NCBI RefSeq assembly: GCF_001542415.1
Contig: NZ_LNCU01000116.1
Coordinates: forward strand, 1-58,751
Reading direction: 5' to 3'
Length of the DNA: 58,751 nucleotides
DNA from: Bradyrhizobium macuxiense
GTDB lineage: Bacteria; Pseudomonadota; Alphaproteobacteria; Rhizobiales; Xanthobacteraceae
The position numbers were made by a program, and so were the translations under genes. The notes beneath the pieces were generated by a model. That model was not told the origin of the DNA. It saw nothing but the letters and a program-made list of their open reading frames with translations, and searched no databases. Every line of letters starts with the position of its first letter. The stretch's first letter is position 1. Positions 43,442 to 51,088 of this stretch are shown piece by piece.

Positions 43442-44143
43442 ATGCCCACGATATCATCGAACAAACCGTACCGCGTCGGCCGTTCCCGCACTGGCCTTGG
43501 CCTTTTCGCCACCAAGCCGATCAAGAAGGGTGACAAGATCATCCGCTATTTCGGCCCGATCCTCGACTCCAAGAAAAAGGATGAGGACGCGATCGAGAAC
43601 AAGTACCTGTTCGAGCTCACCAACCGCTGGACCATCGACGGCTCGATCCGCGAGAACATCGCCCGTTACATCAACCACGCCTGCCGGCCGAATGCGGAGT
43701 CCGACGTCAAGCCGCGCAAGCGCAAGGTATTCATCCGCGCGATCAAGAACATCGAGCCGGGCGACGAGATCAATTATGACTACGGCACCGACTACTTCAA
43801 AGCCTATCTGAAGCCGATCGGCTGCAAATGCGATGCCTGCGAGAAGAAGCGCAAGAAGAAGCGCGCCGAGGCGAGGGCGGAGCGGGTCCGGCTGAAGGAA
43901 AAGGCCGAGCGGAAAGAGCAGCGCAAGGCCGAGAAGCTCGCCAGGGAGAAGGCAAAAGCCAAGGCCAAGACGAACGGTGTCAAGGCTAACGGTATCAAGA
44001 CCAACGGTATCAAGGCGAATGGCGTCAAGGCCAATGGCAAGGCGCTGAACGGCAAGCATCTGAACGGCCATTCCCTCGTCAAGGCTGCAGGCAAGAAGGC
44101 CGCCGCCTCGAAGCGAGGCACTGCACGGGCGCTCCACGCATAG
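43442..44143 (+). CDS. SET-domain protein-lysine methyltransferase with basic tail
   Basis: The 233-residue product has a SET domain (about 10-125): RSRTGLGLFATKPIKKGDKIIRYFG, the AdoMet/lysine-channel motif ARYINHACRPN and EINYDYG, followed by a post-SET-like CKCDAC. SET enzymes methylate lysines in proteins. The remaining 100 residues are extremely Lys/Ala/Glu-rich, then contain a five-residue (K-x-N-G-x) tandem repeat and a histone-tail-like end. A bacterial SET protein with such a tail may act on nucleoid proteins or host targets, but the substrate is unknown. Confidence 0.9.
   Translation: MPTISSNKPYRVGRSRTGLGLFATKPIKKGDKIIRYFGPILDSKKKDEDAIENKYLFELTNRWTIDGSIRENIARYINHACRPNAESDVKPRKRKVFIRAIKNIEPGDEINYDYGTDYFKAYLKPIGCKCDACEKKRKKKRAEARAERVRLKEKAERKEQRKAEKLAREKAKAKAKTNGVKANGIKTNGIKANGVKANGKALNGKHLNGHSLVKAAGKKAAASKRGTARALHA
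43967..44041 (+). repeat. 15-base tandem repeat inside the SET gene tail
   Basis: A run of about five imperfect 15-base units encodes K-(T/A)-N-G-(V/I) repeats (residues about 176-200). The DNA units differ at third positions, so the protein repeat is maintained while the DNA drifts. Confidence 0.8.
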
Positions 44144-44333
44144 GGCGCTCGGCCCGAGCTTCGGCGTGTACGCGCAAATGGCGTGACGGCGACCTGGGCC
44201 AAGGTCCGCTTTGGCTCACCTGCGGACCCAACTCGTACATCTCTCTAGGTCCGACGAGAGGCATCAGCGGACATCTTGAAAGCAAGCGGTCCGTCAGCCG
44301 AGGCGGGCAGGCATTTTGACGTTTCGTTGCCCC

Positions 44334-45887
44334 TCATTCCGGCAGACCGGCTGCGCGCAATGCTTCGCCGAGTTTCGTGGCCAGTTCGGGCATGCAGGCG
44401 ACTCCGGCGAACTGGCTGTTGATGCGAAAGGTGGGCTGCAATTCCAGCACGCATGCCGCGGCGGCCTTCGCCTCCTCCAGCCGCCCGAGCTTGGCGAGAG
44501 ATGCTGCCAACTGCACCCATGTGATGCTGTGAGCCGGATTGGCGAGGTTGGACCTGTAAGCCGCATTTGCGGCCTCCGCATAGTGATCGCGGCTGAAATG
44601 GCCGAGCGCCTGCGCGTCGTAGGCCGCGAAGGCCCATGGGTCGAATGGGCTCAGGCGCAAGCCGCGCTCGCTCCAGTCGATCGCGCGCTCGGCCTGGCCG
44701 GCCCAACCGGCAACAACGCTGCCGAGGATCCACGCGAGTGCTGTCGAGGGGCTCAGCGCGAGGGCCGCTTCAAACGCGGCGAAAGCCGCCTGGCGATCAT
44801 GAGCGTCCATGCCGAGCGAGAAGCCGGCAAAGGTGAGCGCCAGCGCGTCATCGCGCCCATGCTCGATGGCGAGCCAGGCGTGGCGCACTGATGCCAGCCG
44901 ATCCTCTTCGTTCAGCCCGGCGCGTAGAAAGCGATTATGATGGCTCATAGCGGCAAGGCCGTGGGCGAGCGCGTAAGTCGGATCGATTGTCAACGCGCGC
45001 TGGAGTTGCGGCAGTGCTATTGCGGCACGATCGGGCATGCCGGAATCGACTTCCGGCTGGGCGCGCAACACGAGTTCGTACGCGTCGAGACTGTCGGGCC
45101 GCTTGCGGCGAATGCGCTCGACCTCAGCGCGGCGCAGGCTCGGTTCGATCGCGCCAACAACGGCGAGCGCGATCTCGTCCTGCAAGGCAAACAGGTCGCC
45201 GACGGTGCGGTCGTAGCGTTCGGCCCAGATATGTGCGCCACTTGCGGCGTCTGCGAGTTGCGCATGTACGCGAACACGGCCGTCAGCGCGCCGCACGCTG
45301 CCCTGCAGGACATAGCGCACGCCGAGGTCGTGGCCGACCCGATTCACATCTGTAACGGGGCCTCGCCAGACAAAGCTGGAATTGCGCGCAATCACGAACA
45401 GCCACCTGATGCGCGACAGCCCCGTGATGATGTCGTCGACCATACCGCCGGCCAGCCACGCAGCTTCGCCGGAGTGCTCGAACGGCAGCACGGCAATCGA
45501 CGGCTTCTCGGGCAGCAACAGGGTGGCCGGGCTCCTGGCCTCGTCCATATTTGCGGCGCTGCGCGTGACGGGCGGCCCGACATAGCGATATCCGCGACGC
45601 GGCATCGTCTCGATCCAGCGCCCACCGCCGTCCTGCTCGAGCGCACGGCGAAGTGCGGCGATCTGCACGGTGAGATTGCTCTCTTCGACATTGAGCCCCG
45701 GCCATGCGGCTTCGATCAGCGCGTCCTTGCCGACGGGAGACCCGGAGCGATCCAGCAGCAGTCGCAGCAGTGCGGCACCTCGCTGGCCGAGCAGGATCGG
45801 CGCGCCGCTGTAAAAAAGCGCACCTGTCTCTGCATCGAGTGCAAAGGAGCCGAATTTGTACGTGCCTGATTGGCGCTGCTGGGTCAT
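44334..45887 (-). CDS. CadC-like winged-helix regulator with TolB-like/TPR chassis
   Basis: The 517-residue product has an N-terminal OmpR/PhoB-type winged helix (about 10-105) with VGKDALIEAAWPGLNVEESNLTVQIAALRRAL and YRYVG, then a TolB/FlgO-like segment (PSIAVLPFEHSGEAAWLAGGMVDDIITGLSRI) and TPR repeats to the C terminus, with no transmembrane helix. Such proteins resemble adenylate-cyclase-like regulators where the cyclase is replaced by a DNA-binding domain. It is divergent from a cupin gene, a likely target. The same chassis occurs in the cyclase at 55989. Confidence 0.85.
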   Translation of the reverse strand: MTQQRQSGTYKFGSFALDAETGALFYSGAPILLGQRGAALLRLLLDRSGSPVGKDALIEAAWPGLNVEESNLTVQIAALRRALEQDGGGRWIETMPRRGYRYVGPPVTRSAANMDEARSPATLLLPEKPSIAVLPFEHSGEAAWLAGGMVDDIITGLSRIRWLFVIARNSSFVWRGPVTDVNRVGHDLGVRYVLQGSVRRADGRVRVHAQLADAASGAHIWAERYDRTVGDLFALQDEIALAVVGAIEPSLRRAEVERIRRKRPDSLDAYELVLRAQPEVDSGMPDRAAIALPQLQRALTIDPTYALAHGLAAMSHHNRFLRAGLNEEDRLASVRHAWLAIEHGRDDALALTFAGFSLGMDAHDRQAAFAAFEAALALSPSTALAWILGSVVAGWAGQAERAIDWSERGLRLSPFDPWAFAAYDAQALGHFSRDHYAEAANAAYRSNLANPAHSITWVQLAASLAKLGRLEEAKAAAACVLELQPTFRINSQFAGVACMPELATKLGEALRAAGLPE

Positions 45888-45988
45888 TTCGGCAATATTT
45901 TGCAACAATTTCGGACGTCTTTCACGACTTTAGATCGGGGAGACGCAAGGATGAGGCCCTCGATCGCGCCAATCTGGAGAGCCGGAAA

Positions 45989-46447
45989 ATGAGCGGTAAG
46001 GCAATCATTCGAAGACCAGGCGAAGGCAAGAGCGTCAAGCTTGCCGGCCACCCCATGGCATTTTTGGTTACCGCAAGCGATACGCGCCACACCTCCATGT
46101 TCGAGTGGACAATACCGTCCGGCTTCTCCACCGGGCTGCATGTCCATCGCGTGCAGGAGGAGACGTTCTACGTGCTCGAAGGCGAATGCGAATGGCAAGT
46201 CGGCCGCGAGCGCGTGCTTGCCACTCCCGGCACCTACGTTTTCCTGCCACCGGGCGTGCCGCATGACATTGGAAACACCTCAGACAAGGTCGCACGCGTG
46301 CTCATGACGGTGTCACCTCCGGGCCACGAGCGCTATTTCGAGGAACTGGCTGAAACGGTTGCGCGCGGGGGAGCGGCAGATCCTGCCGCGATTGCCGAAC
46401 TGCGCGCTCGCTATGACACCGATCAACTGTCGGCACTCAAGAGCTAG
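45989..46447 (+). CDS. Cupin-domain protein
   Basis: The 152-residue product has a cupin core: GLHVHRVQEETFYVLEGECEWQVG (motif 1, with HxHx...E) and TYVFLPPGVPHDIGN (motif 2, with the metal His). Cupins bind metals or small molecules; no catalytic role can be assigned. A C-terminal helical extension (about 120-152) is added. It is divergent from the wHTH/TPR regulator with a 101-base shared region. Confidence 0.8.
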   Translation: MSGKAIIRRPGEGKSVKLAGHPMAFLVTASDTRHTSMFEWTIPSGFSTGLHVHRVQEETFYVLEGECEWQVGRERVLATPGTYVFLPPGVPHDIGNTSDKVARVLMTVSPPGHERYFEELAETVARGGAADPAAIAELRARYDTDQLSALKS

Positions 46448-46512
46448 GCTGCCGTTGCGCGAGAGGAATTTCGAGCCCAGCCGACATAGCCGGGTGATCA
46501 CAAGTATTCACC

Positions 46513-46803
46513 CTAGCCGCCTGGCCTGTGCGCTGAGTGCGGCACCGGGGCGCCGCCGAAGTCCAGCGTCGAGCGCTGGATGATCGTGCCGTGCTCGTCG
46601 ATGACAAGGCGGAGACGTCTGCTCTCCGAGAAGAACGTCAGGCGATGCCGGCCCTGGTCGGCGTCGATGCCCCGCTCCGACAGTGTCGTGATCCGGCCGG
46701 CGCGCATTCCGGCCTGCAGCAGCGGCACCGCGATGCCGAGCCCCTCGGCGACGATAGCGGCGTCGACTTCGAACGCGCCGTCTGCGAATGCGATTGTCGT
46801 CAT
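46513..46803 (-). CDS. DUF6522-like small protein in NsrR operon
   Basis: The 96-residue product starts MTTIAFADGAFEVDAAIVAEGLG, with a helical N-terminal half containing PLLQAGMRAGRITTLSERG and a beta end RLTFFSESRRLRLVIDEHGTIIQRSTLDFG. This matches my recollection of DUF6522 proteins found near NO-related regulators. It overlaps the Rrf2 gene by four bases (ATGA) and so belongs to its transcript. Function unknown. Confidence 0.55.
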   Translation of the reverse strand: MTTIAFADGAFEVDAAIVAEGLGIAVPLLQAGMRAGRITTLSERGIDADQGRHRLTFFSESRRLRLVIDEHGTIIQRSTLDFGGAPVPHSAHRPGG

Positions 46804-47234
46804 GATGCCCTCGCAGGATGGCGGGAGGGCGCCGGCAGGTAGGCGCATTCGGCGAGCGTCGTCCCATCGAGCTCGCGCAGGAAGGCCTCGCGTGCCGCCG
46901 CGAGCCTTGCTTTCAGCCGGCAGCGCGGCAGCAGCACGCAGTCGCCGCCGTCATCCCTGAAACATTCGACCAGTGCGCCGCTGCCTTCCAGCGCGCGGAC
47001 CACCTCGCCCAGCGTGATCGCCTGTGGCGGGCGCGCCAGCGAAAATCCGCCGCCCGCGCCGCGCTGGGTGGCGATGAAACCGGCGTCGGCGAGGTCGCGC
47101 ACCACCTTGGCGAGATGATTTCGGGAAATGCCGAATTCGGTCGCGATCTCGCTCGTCGCGAACGAGCGGTCCGGCTCGCCGGCCAGCCGCATCAGCGCGC
47201 GAAGCGCAAAATCCGTGAACGATGTCAGGCGCAT
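46800..47234 (-). CDS. nsrR: NsrR-like Rrf2-family NO-sensing repressor
   Basis: The 144-residue product is an Rrf2 winged-helix regulator: MRLTSFTDFALRALMRLA, SRNHLAKVVRDLADAGFI and GGGFSLARPPQAITLGEVVRALE. Three cysteines at 91, 99 and 105 provide the ligand set for an NO-sensitive iron-sulfur cluster as in NsrR. A 14-1-14 palindrome resembling NsrR operators lies in the divergent region toward a truncated haemoglobin gene, which fits an NO-detoxification unit. The name is inferred from these points together. Confidence 0.8.
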   Translation of the reverse strand: MRLTSFTDFALRALMRLAGEPDRSFATSEIATEFGISRNHLAKVVRDLADAGFIATQRGAGGGFSLARPPQAITLGEVVRALEGSGALVECFRDDGGDCVLLPRCRLKARLAAAREAFLRELDGTTLAECAYLPAPSRHPARAS

Positions 47235-47256
47235 GGAAGCCCTTCGAAATCAGCAC

Positions 47257-47307
47257 TTGGCGGATCAGCTATAGCAGTCTAAATAGGTATTTGAAATACC
47301 TATTTAG
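47257..47307 (+). promoter_or_regulatory. Globin promoter with 29-base NsrR-type palindrome
   Basis: A perfect inverted repeat with 14-base arms (CTAAATAGGTATTT at 47279-47292, centre G, and its complement 47294-47307). It resembles the NsrR consensus in the inner ATTT-N-AAAT. A putative globin promoter has -35 TTGGCG (47257-47262) and -10 TAAATA (47280-47285) with a 17-base spacer, so the palindrome covers the -10 and start point and reaches 10 bases before the globin ATG. Binding by the neighbouring Rrf2 protein is inferred. Confidence 0.85.
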
Positions 47308-47317
47308 GATGTGAGCC

Positions 47318-47779
47318 ATGACAGGGGCAGAGCGCCGCGAGCAGATCACCGCCGGCATCGTCGAGCGGACCGGGATATCCGAAGCCATGATCGAGCAGTT
47401 GGTGCACGGTTTCTACGCCAAGGTCCGAAAGGACCCGATGATCGGACCGGTGTTCGAGGCCAGGATCACCAGTTGGGAGCCGCATCTGGCGCAGATGTGC
47501 GCGTTCTGGTCCTCGGTTGCCCTGATGACCGGGCGTTATCACGGCACGCCGATGGTCAAGCACATGCCGCTGCCGATCGATGCCGCGCATTTCGACCGCT
47601 GGCTCGAACTGTTCGAGGCGACCGCAGCCGAACTGTGTCCGCCCGCCGCGGCAGAGCATTTCATCGAGCGCGCGCAGCGCATCGCCGCGAGCCTGGAAAT
47701 GGGCGTCGCCAGCGGGCAGGGCGTCATGCTCGGCGTGGGTGAGCGTTACAGGCGAAGCGAAGCAGGAGCAGTGCAATGA
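47318..47779 (+). CDS. Group III truncated haemoglobin
   Basis: The 153-residue product is a truncated haemoglobin of the group III (Ctb-like) type. Tyr33 in VHGFYAKVRKDP fits position B10, and His82 in KHMPLPI is the likely proximal haem ligand, followed by AHFDRWLELF. Such globins bind or oxidise NO and O2. Control by the divergent NsrR-like regulator is suggested by the palindrome just upstream. The next small gene overlaps it by four bases. Confidence 0.9.
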   Translation: MTGAERREQITAGIVERTGISEAMIEQLVHGFYAKVRKDPMIGPVFEARITSWEPHLAQMCAFWSSVALMTGRYHGTPMVKHMPLPIDAAHFDRWLELFEATAAELCPPAAAEHFIERAQRIAASLEMGVASGQGVMLGVGERYRRSEAGAVQ

Positions 47780-47934
47780 AGAATAGAGCGAGAGCGATCG
47801 CGCGTGCTGTCGCGATCCAGCAGTCTCGGCAAGATCAGGCCAATCCGTTTTCCGGCAACAGCCTGGTGCCGATGCTGATCGCCGGACTCGTGTTGACCTT
47901 TGCGGGCATGATCGTCGCGCTGATCCTGAGCTGA
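47776..47934 (+). CDS. Small single-pass membrane protein, 52 aa
   Basis: This short gene starts at an ATG overlapping the globin stop (ATGA) and encodes a basic N terminus (MKNRARAIARAVAIQQSRQD), then one transmembrane helix (VPMLIAGLVLTFAGMIVALI). The coupled start and the length of the hydrophobic stretch support a real membrane peptide. It may anchor or accompany the globin; no homologue is known to me. Confidence 0.65.
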   Translation: MKNRARAIARAVAIQQSRQDQANPFSGNSLVPMLIAGLVLTFAGMIVALILS

Positions 47935-47994
47935 CAAACGACAGCAGCCGCCGCGCTTGCCGCGACGGCCGTTTCGTTACGTCTCGCATCCGGC

Positions 47995-48393
47995 TTACGC
48001 CGCAACCACCCCGCCGCTCCGGCGCAGGCCGACATATTGCAGCTCGGCGAGCACACCGGTGGCGATCGCCTGCGCCACGATCACAATCGTCCCCAGCAGA
48101 TTCGGCGACACCGCGCCCGAGAACAGCAGCGCGATGCTGCCGAGCGTCCAGGCGGCGTTGCCCGCGATCACCAGCATCACCAGCGCCTTCGGCGCCGAGC
48201 TGCGCGAGCCGAGCCAGCCGACCAGCGCGGTGTAGGCGATCAGGAACAGGCCGGTCTCGCGCAACAGCGATTCCGGCAGGTTCAGGAGCGACGCCAGCAT
48301 GCCGGCATCGAGCGTCATCGCGACGGCGGACAGGCCGCTGAAGATGGCGTCCGCAAATAGCGCGCGGCGCAGGAACTGGGACGAATAGATCAT
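47995..48393 (-). CDS. Four-helix membrane protein, 132 aa
   Basis: The product starts MIYSSQFLRRALFADAIFSGLS and has four hydrophobic helices, with short loops and a small charged C terminus. The start follows GAGAGGAG. The layout resembles small DoxX- or DUF-type membrane proteins, but I cannot name a family. It is convergent with the small membrane protein of the globin operon; the gene at 48423 is upstream on the same strand. Confidence 0.7.
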   Translation of the reverse strand: MIYSSQFLRRALFADAIFSGLSAVAMTLDAGMLASLLNLPESLLRETGLFLIAYTALVGWLGSRSSAPKALVMLVIAGNAAWTLGSIALLFSGAVSPNLLGTIVIVAQAIATGVLAELQYVGLRRSGGVVAA

Positions 48394-48422
48394 GGCAGTC
48401 TCCTCTCGTTGGGGTTGGATTG

Positions 48423-48641
48423 TCAGCAGAACCAGGGCCGCAGCTGCCGCCACAGGCGGAGCGGGCAGAGCGCCTTGCCGACCCGCATCTCCACCGCATA
48501 GACCTGTGCGACCACGAACATTCCGGTGTCGTGCACGAGCGGCTGCGGCATGTTGAGGCTTCGCGCGACCAGCCACGTCGCCAGATGGATCAGCCACGGG
48601 ACGAGGACGGCGAGAGCGCGGAAAAGGGACAGCATCAGCAT
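48423..48641 (-). CDS. Small membrane/exported hypothetical protein, 72 aa
   Basis: The product starts MLMLSLFRALAVLVPWLIHLATWLVARSLNMPQPLVHDTG, a hydrophobic N-terminal helix or pair of helices followed by FVVAQVYAVEMRVGKALCPLRLWRQ. The start at 48641 follows AGGAG by six bases; a start six bases upstream has poor spacing. Its upstream region holds a palindromic operator-like site that recurs before the XRE regulator at 49454, so it is likely regulated by that protein. Confidence 0.6.
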   Translation of the reverse strand: MLMLSLFRALAVLVPWLIHLATWLVARSLNMPQPLVHDTGMFVVAQVYAVEMRVGKALCPLRLWRQLRPWFC

Positions 48642-48680
48642 GGTCATCTCCTGTGATCGGGAAGATGACCGGTCCCGCGC

Positions 48681-48709
48681 GCCAATTCGATTACGTCAGG
48701 CGTAATGGA
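48681..48709. promoter_or_regulatory. XRE-type operator upstream of the small membrane gene
   Basis: An inverted repeat ATTACG-TCAGG-CGTAAT (48690-48706) inside a 29-base stretch that recurs with one mismatch at 49394-49422. It lies 49 bases upstream of the gene at 48641. From here to 48996 I see nothing else except GC-rich hairpins. Confidence 0.7.
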
Positions 48710-48996
48710 GACTGGCTCTCAACAATTTGAGTTGGCGTGGCTTCTGTTTGACGTGGCTGCCGGGATCAACAAAATGGTCAACGTTGCGAAATCAACGGCT
48801 TGCCGGGCCAAGATGAGATGGATCAGTTCCGTGCCGCGGCAGCGCAGTTCCGTAGGAACGATCAATCCGCCCCAGCTTTGTTGATGGCCCGCGTCAACTG
48901 CGCTGGCCTCCCTGGCCCGGTCGGTCCCGTCTTCGCAACGCTTCTCCGCGTGCCACGACAGCCGGGCTTTGCTGCGCTTAAACAGAGGTTGTAGAC

Positions 48997-49299
48997 ATGA
49001 TTGGATTGGCCATTCTGTTCGCTGCGGTTGGACTGGGCTTCCTGGCGGGATACGGGACCCGAGGCGCCGTTTCTCGTAGGCGGCGCGCAGAGGTTCTCGC
49101 GTATGCGACCTATTTCGAGCGGCCTCATGATGCACAGATCGGCACGGACGCTGGTCGGCCATCGGCAGATCAGCCGAGGACTTCGGTCATGATGAGAGCT
49201 TTGGCGAGCCTGGCTGATGGTGTGAGCTTCGCGGTAGCCTTGGATTTTGCGTTGGCACTCCTGGTGATCCTGTTGTTGTCAAGCCTGCTGCAGCGTTAG
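48997..49299 (+). CDS. Hypothetical membrane protein, 100 aa
   Basis: The product starts MIGLAILFAAVGLGFLAGYG, a transmembrane helix, then a basic, acidic-mixed soluble loop with RRRRAEVLAYATYFER and a second hydrophobic helix at the C terminus (VSFAVALDFALALLVILLLS). The N-terminal half resembles a small bradyrhizobial family; the whole function is unknown. It lies between the two copies of the XRE-type operator and is transcribed toward the regulator. Confidence 0.6.
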   Translation: MIGLAILFAAVGLGFLAGYGTRGAVSRRRRAEVLAYATYFERPHDAQIGTDAGRPSADQPRTSVMMRALASLADGVSFAVALDFALALLVILLLSSLLQR

Positions 49300-49393
49300 C
49301 GACCAAGCCCACTGATCATTCGCATCGATCGCGCGTTCACGTCGGCCGTTTCGGCCAGCGCCGGGCTGAGCGCGTCGATGGTGCCCGTCATGC

Positions 49394-49422
49394 GCCAATT
49401 CGATTACCTCAGGCGTAATGGA
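49394..49422. promoter_or_regulatory. XRE-type operator upstream of the MmyB-like regulator
   Basis: The second copy of the 29-base operator (inner arms ATTACC/CGTAAT at 49403-49419, one mismatch). It is 31 bases upstream of the XRE/MmyB gene start. It suggests autoregulation and control of the gene at 48641 by the same protein. Confidence 0.75.
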
Positions 49423-49453
49423 ACGGGCGAAATCTGCGTGGTAGGTTTGCACC

Positions 49454-50278
49454 ATGAACGCACATGCATCCATGGCGCGGGCCGAGCCCGCCAAACCCAT
49501 CCATATCGGCGAGCACCTGCGCGAGTGGCGGCAGCGCCGCCATCTCAGCCAGCTCGATCTTGCCGTCGACGCCGAGATCTCGGCGCGGCATTTGAGCTTC
49601 GTCGAGACGGGTCGCTCGGCGCCGTCGCGCGACATGGTCCTCAAACTGGCGGAGCGCCTCGACGTGCCCTTGCGCGAACGCAACGTGCTGCTGGTCGCCG
49701 CGGGCTTTGCACCCGCATTCCCGCAACGCTCGCTGGACGACCCCGCGCTGAAATCGGCGCGCGAGGCGATCAACCTGGTCCTGAGGGCGCATGAGCCCAA
49801 TCCGGCGCTGGCCTATGACCGGCACTGGAATCTGGTCTCCGCCAACCGCATGGTGGCGCCGCTGCTCGAGGGCGTGCCGCAGCGGCTGCTCGGCCAGCCC
49901 TTCAACATCCTCAAGCTGGCGTTCCATCCCGAGGGGCTCGCGCCGCGCACGGTCAATCTGCCCGAATGGGCCGCGCATCTGCTCGAGCGCCTGCACCGGC
50001 AGTGCGAGGCGACCGCCGATCCGGAACTCATCAAGCTCTATCAGGATCTGAAGTCCTATCCGATCCCGGCGCGCGCAGCGCCGATCGCGCCTGACAACAA
50101 CGTCGCGATCCCATTCAAGCTTCGTCACAATGGCGAGGTGCTGAGTTTCATCTCGACCACCATGGTGTTCGGCACGCCTGTCGACATCACGCTGCAGGAG
50201 CTGGCGCTGGAAACCTTCTTCCCTGCCGACGAGCTGACCGCGGAGCGGATGCGGCAGATGGCAGCCAGTATGAAATAG
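49454..50278 (+). CDS. XRE-family regulator with MmyB-like ligand domain
   Basis: The 274-residue product has an N-terminal helix-turn-helix (LREWRQRRHLSQLDLAVDAEISARHLSFVETGRSAPSRDMVLKLAERLDVPLRERNVLLVAAGF, about 23-88) and a C-terminal MmyB-type PAS-like ligand-binding domain (ALKSAREAINLVLRAHEPNPALAYDRHWNLVSANRMV, about 99-260). MmyB-like regulators of this type often repress nearby membrane or redox genes. Both copies of the palindrome (48681, 49394) are near it. The ligand is unknown. Confidence 0.9.
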   Translation: MNAHASMARAEPAKPIHIGEHLREWRQRRHLSQLDLAVDAEISARHLSFVETGRSAPSRDMVLKLAERLDVPLRERNVLLVAAGFAPAFPQRSLDDPALKSAREAINLVLRAHEPNPALAYDRHWNLVSANRMVAPLLEGVPQRLLGQPFNILKLAFHPEGLAPRTVNLPEWAAHLLERLHRQCEATADPELIKLYQDLKSYPIPARAAPIAPDNNVAIPFKLRHNGEVLSFISTTMVFGTPVDITLQELALETFFPADELTAERMRQMAASMK

Positions 50279-50339
50279 CGGCTTGCGCGAGCGCGCTTTC
50301 GGCCTACCTTTCGGGTTCCATTTCCGCGAGGAGCCCGCC

Positions 50340-51005
50340 ATGAGCGACCTGAAGCCGCTTCGCCTCGACATCGTCTCCGACGTCGTCTGTCCCTGGTGCT
50401 ACATCGGCAAGCACCGGATCGAGGATGCGCTCAAGCTGGTGCCCGACGTGCCGGTCGAGGTGCATTGGCGGCCGTTCTTCCTCAACAACTGGGTGCCGCG
50501 CGAAGGCATCAGCCGCGAGGAATATCTCACCGCCAAGTTCGGCTCGGTCGATGCCTACAAGGGCATCGCCGGCCGCGTCGTCGCGGCCGCGGGCGAGGAG
50601 GGGCTGAGCTATCACCCCGAGCTCGTCAAGCGCCAGCCCAACACGATCGACTGCCACCGCCTGATCCACTGGGCCGAGGCCAAGGGCAAGGCGGCCGAGA
50701 TGAAGCAGCGGTTGATGGAATTGTATTTCCGCGATGGCGGCGATCTCACTGACACCGACGTGCTGGTGCAGGCTGCAAAGGACGTCGGCCTCGATGCTGA
50801 CGACGTGCGGAAGCGCCTTGCCACGGACGAGGATGTCGCCCTCGTCACGGCGCAGGCCCAGGAAGCGTCCGAGAAGGGCATCTCGGGTGTTCCGACCTTC
50901 GTGTTCGCGCAGAAATACGCGGTATCCGGCGCGCAACCGGCCGAGCAACTCGCCCGCGCCATCCGCCAGGTCTCGGCCGAGATCAACGCCGAGGCGGCCG
51001 AGTAG
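50340..51005 (+). CDS. DsbA-family (FrnE-like) oxidoreductase
   Basis: The 221-residue product has the thioredoxin-like DsbA/FrnE fold with the active-site CPWC motif (Cys17 and Cys20 in DVVCPWCYIG) and a cis-Pro loop GVPTFVFAQKYAVSGAQP near the C terminus. FrnE-like proteins are cytoplasmic dithiol oxidoreductases, some linked to stress responses. The start at 50340 follows GAGGAG. A terminator follows. Confidence 0.92.
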   Translation: MSDLKPLRLDIVSDVVCPWCYIGKHRIEDALKLVPDVPVEVHWRPFFLNNWVPREGISREEYLTAKFGSVDAYKGIAGRVVAAAGEEGLSYHPELVKRQPNTIDCHRLIHWAEAKGKAAEMKQRLMELYFRDGGDLTDTDVLVQAAKDVGLDADDVRKRLATDEDVALVTAQAQEASEKGISGVPTFVFAQKYAVSGAQPAEQLARAIRQVSAEINAEAAE

Positions 51006-51023
51006 ACCGTCATCCTTTCCCGA

Positions 51024-51050
51024 AGCCCGGCCCGCGCCGGGCTTTTCTTT
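51024..51050 (+). terminator. Rho-independent terminator after the DsbA-like gene
   Basis: An eight-base stem (AGCCCGGC with GCCGGGCT) with a four-base loop, followed by TTTTCTTTT. Confidence 0.9.
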
Positions 51051-51088
51051 TGCACCCGAGATCAATCAGAACAGTCAAGGAGACCAGC

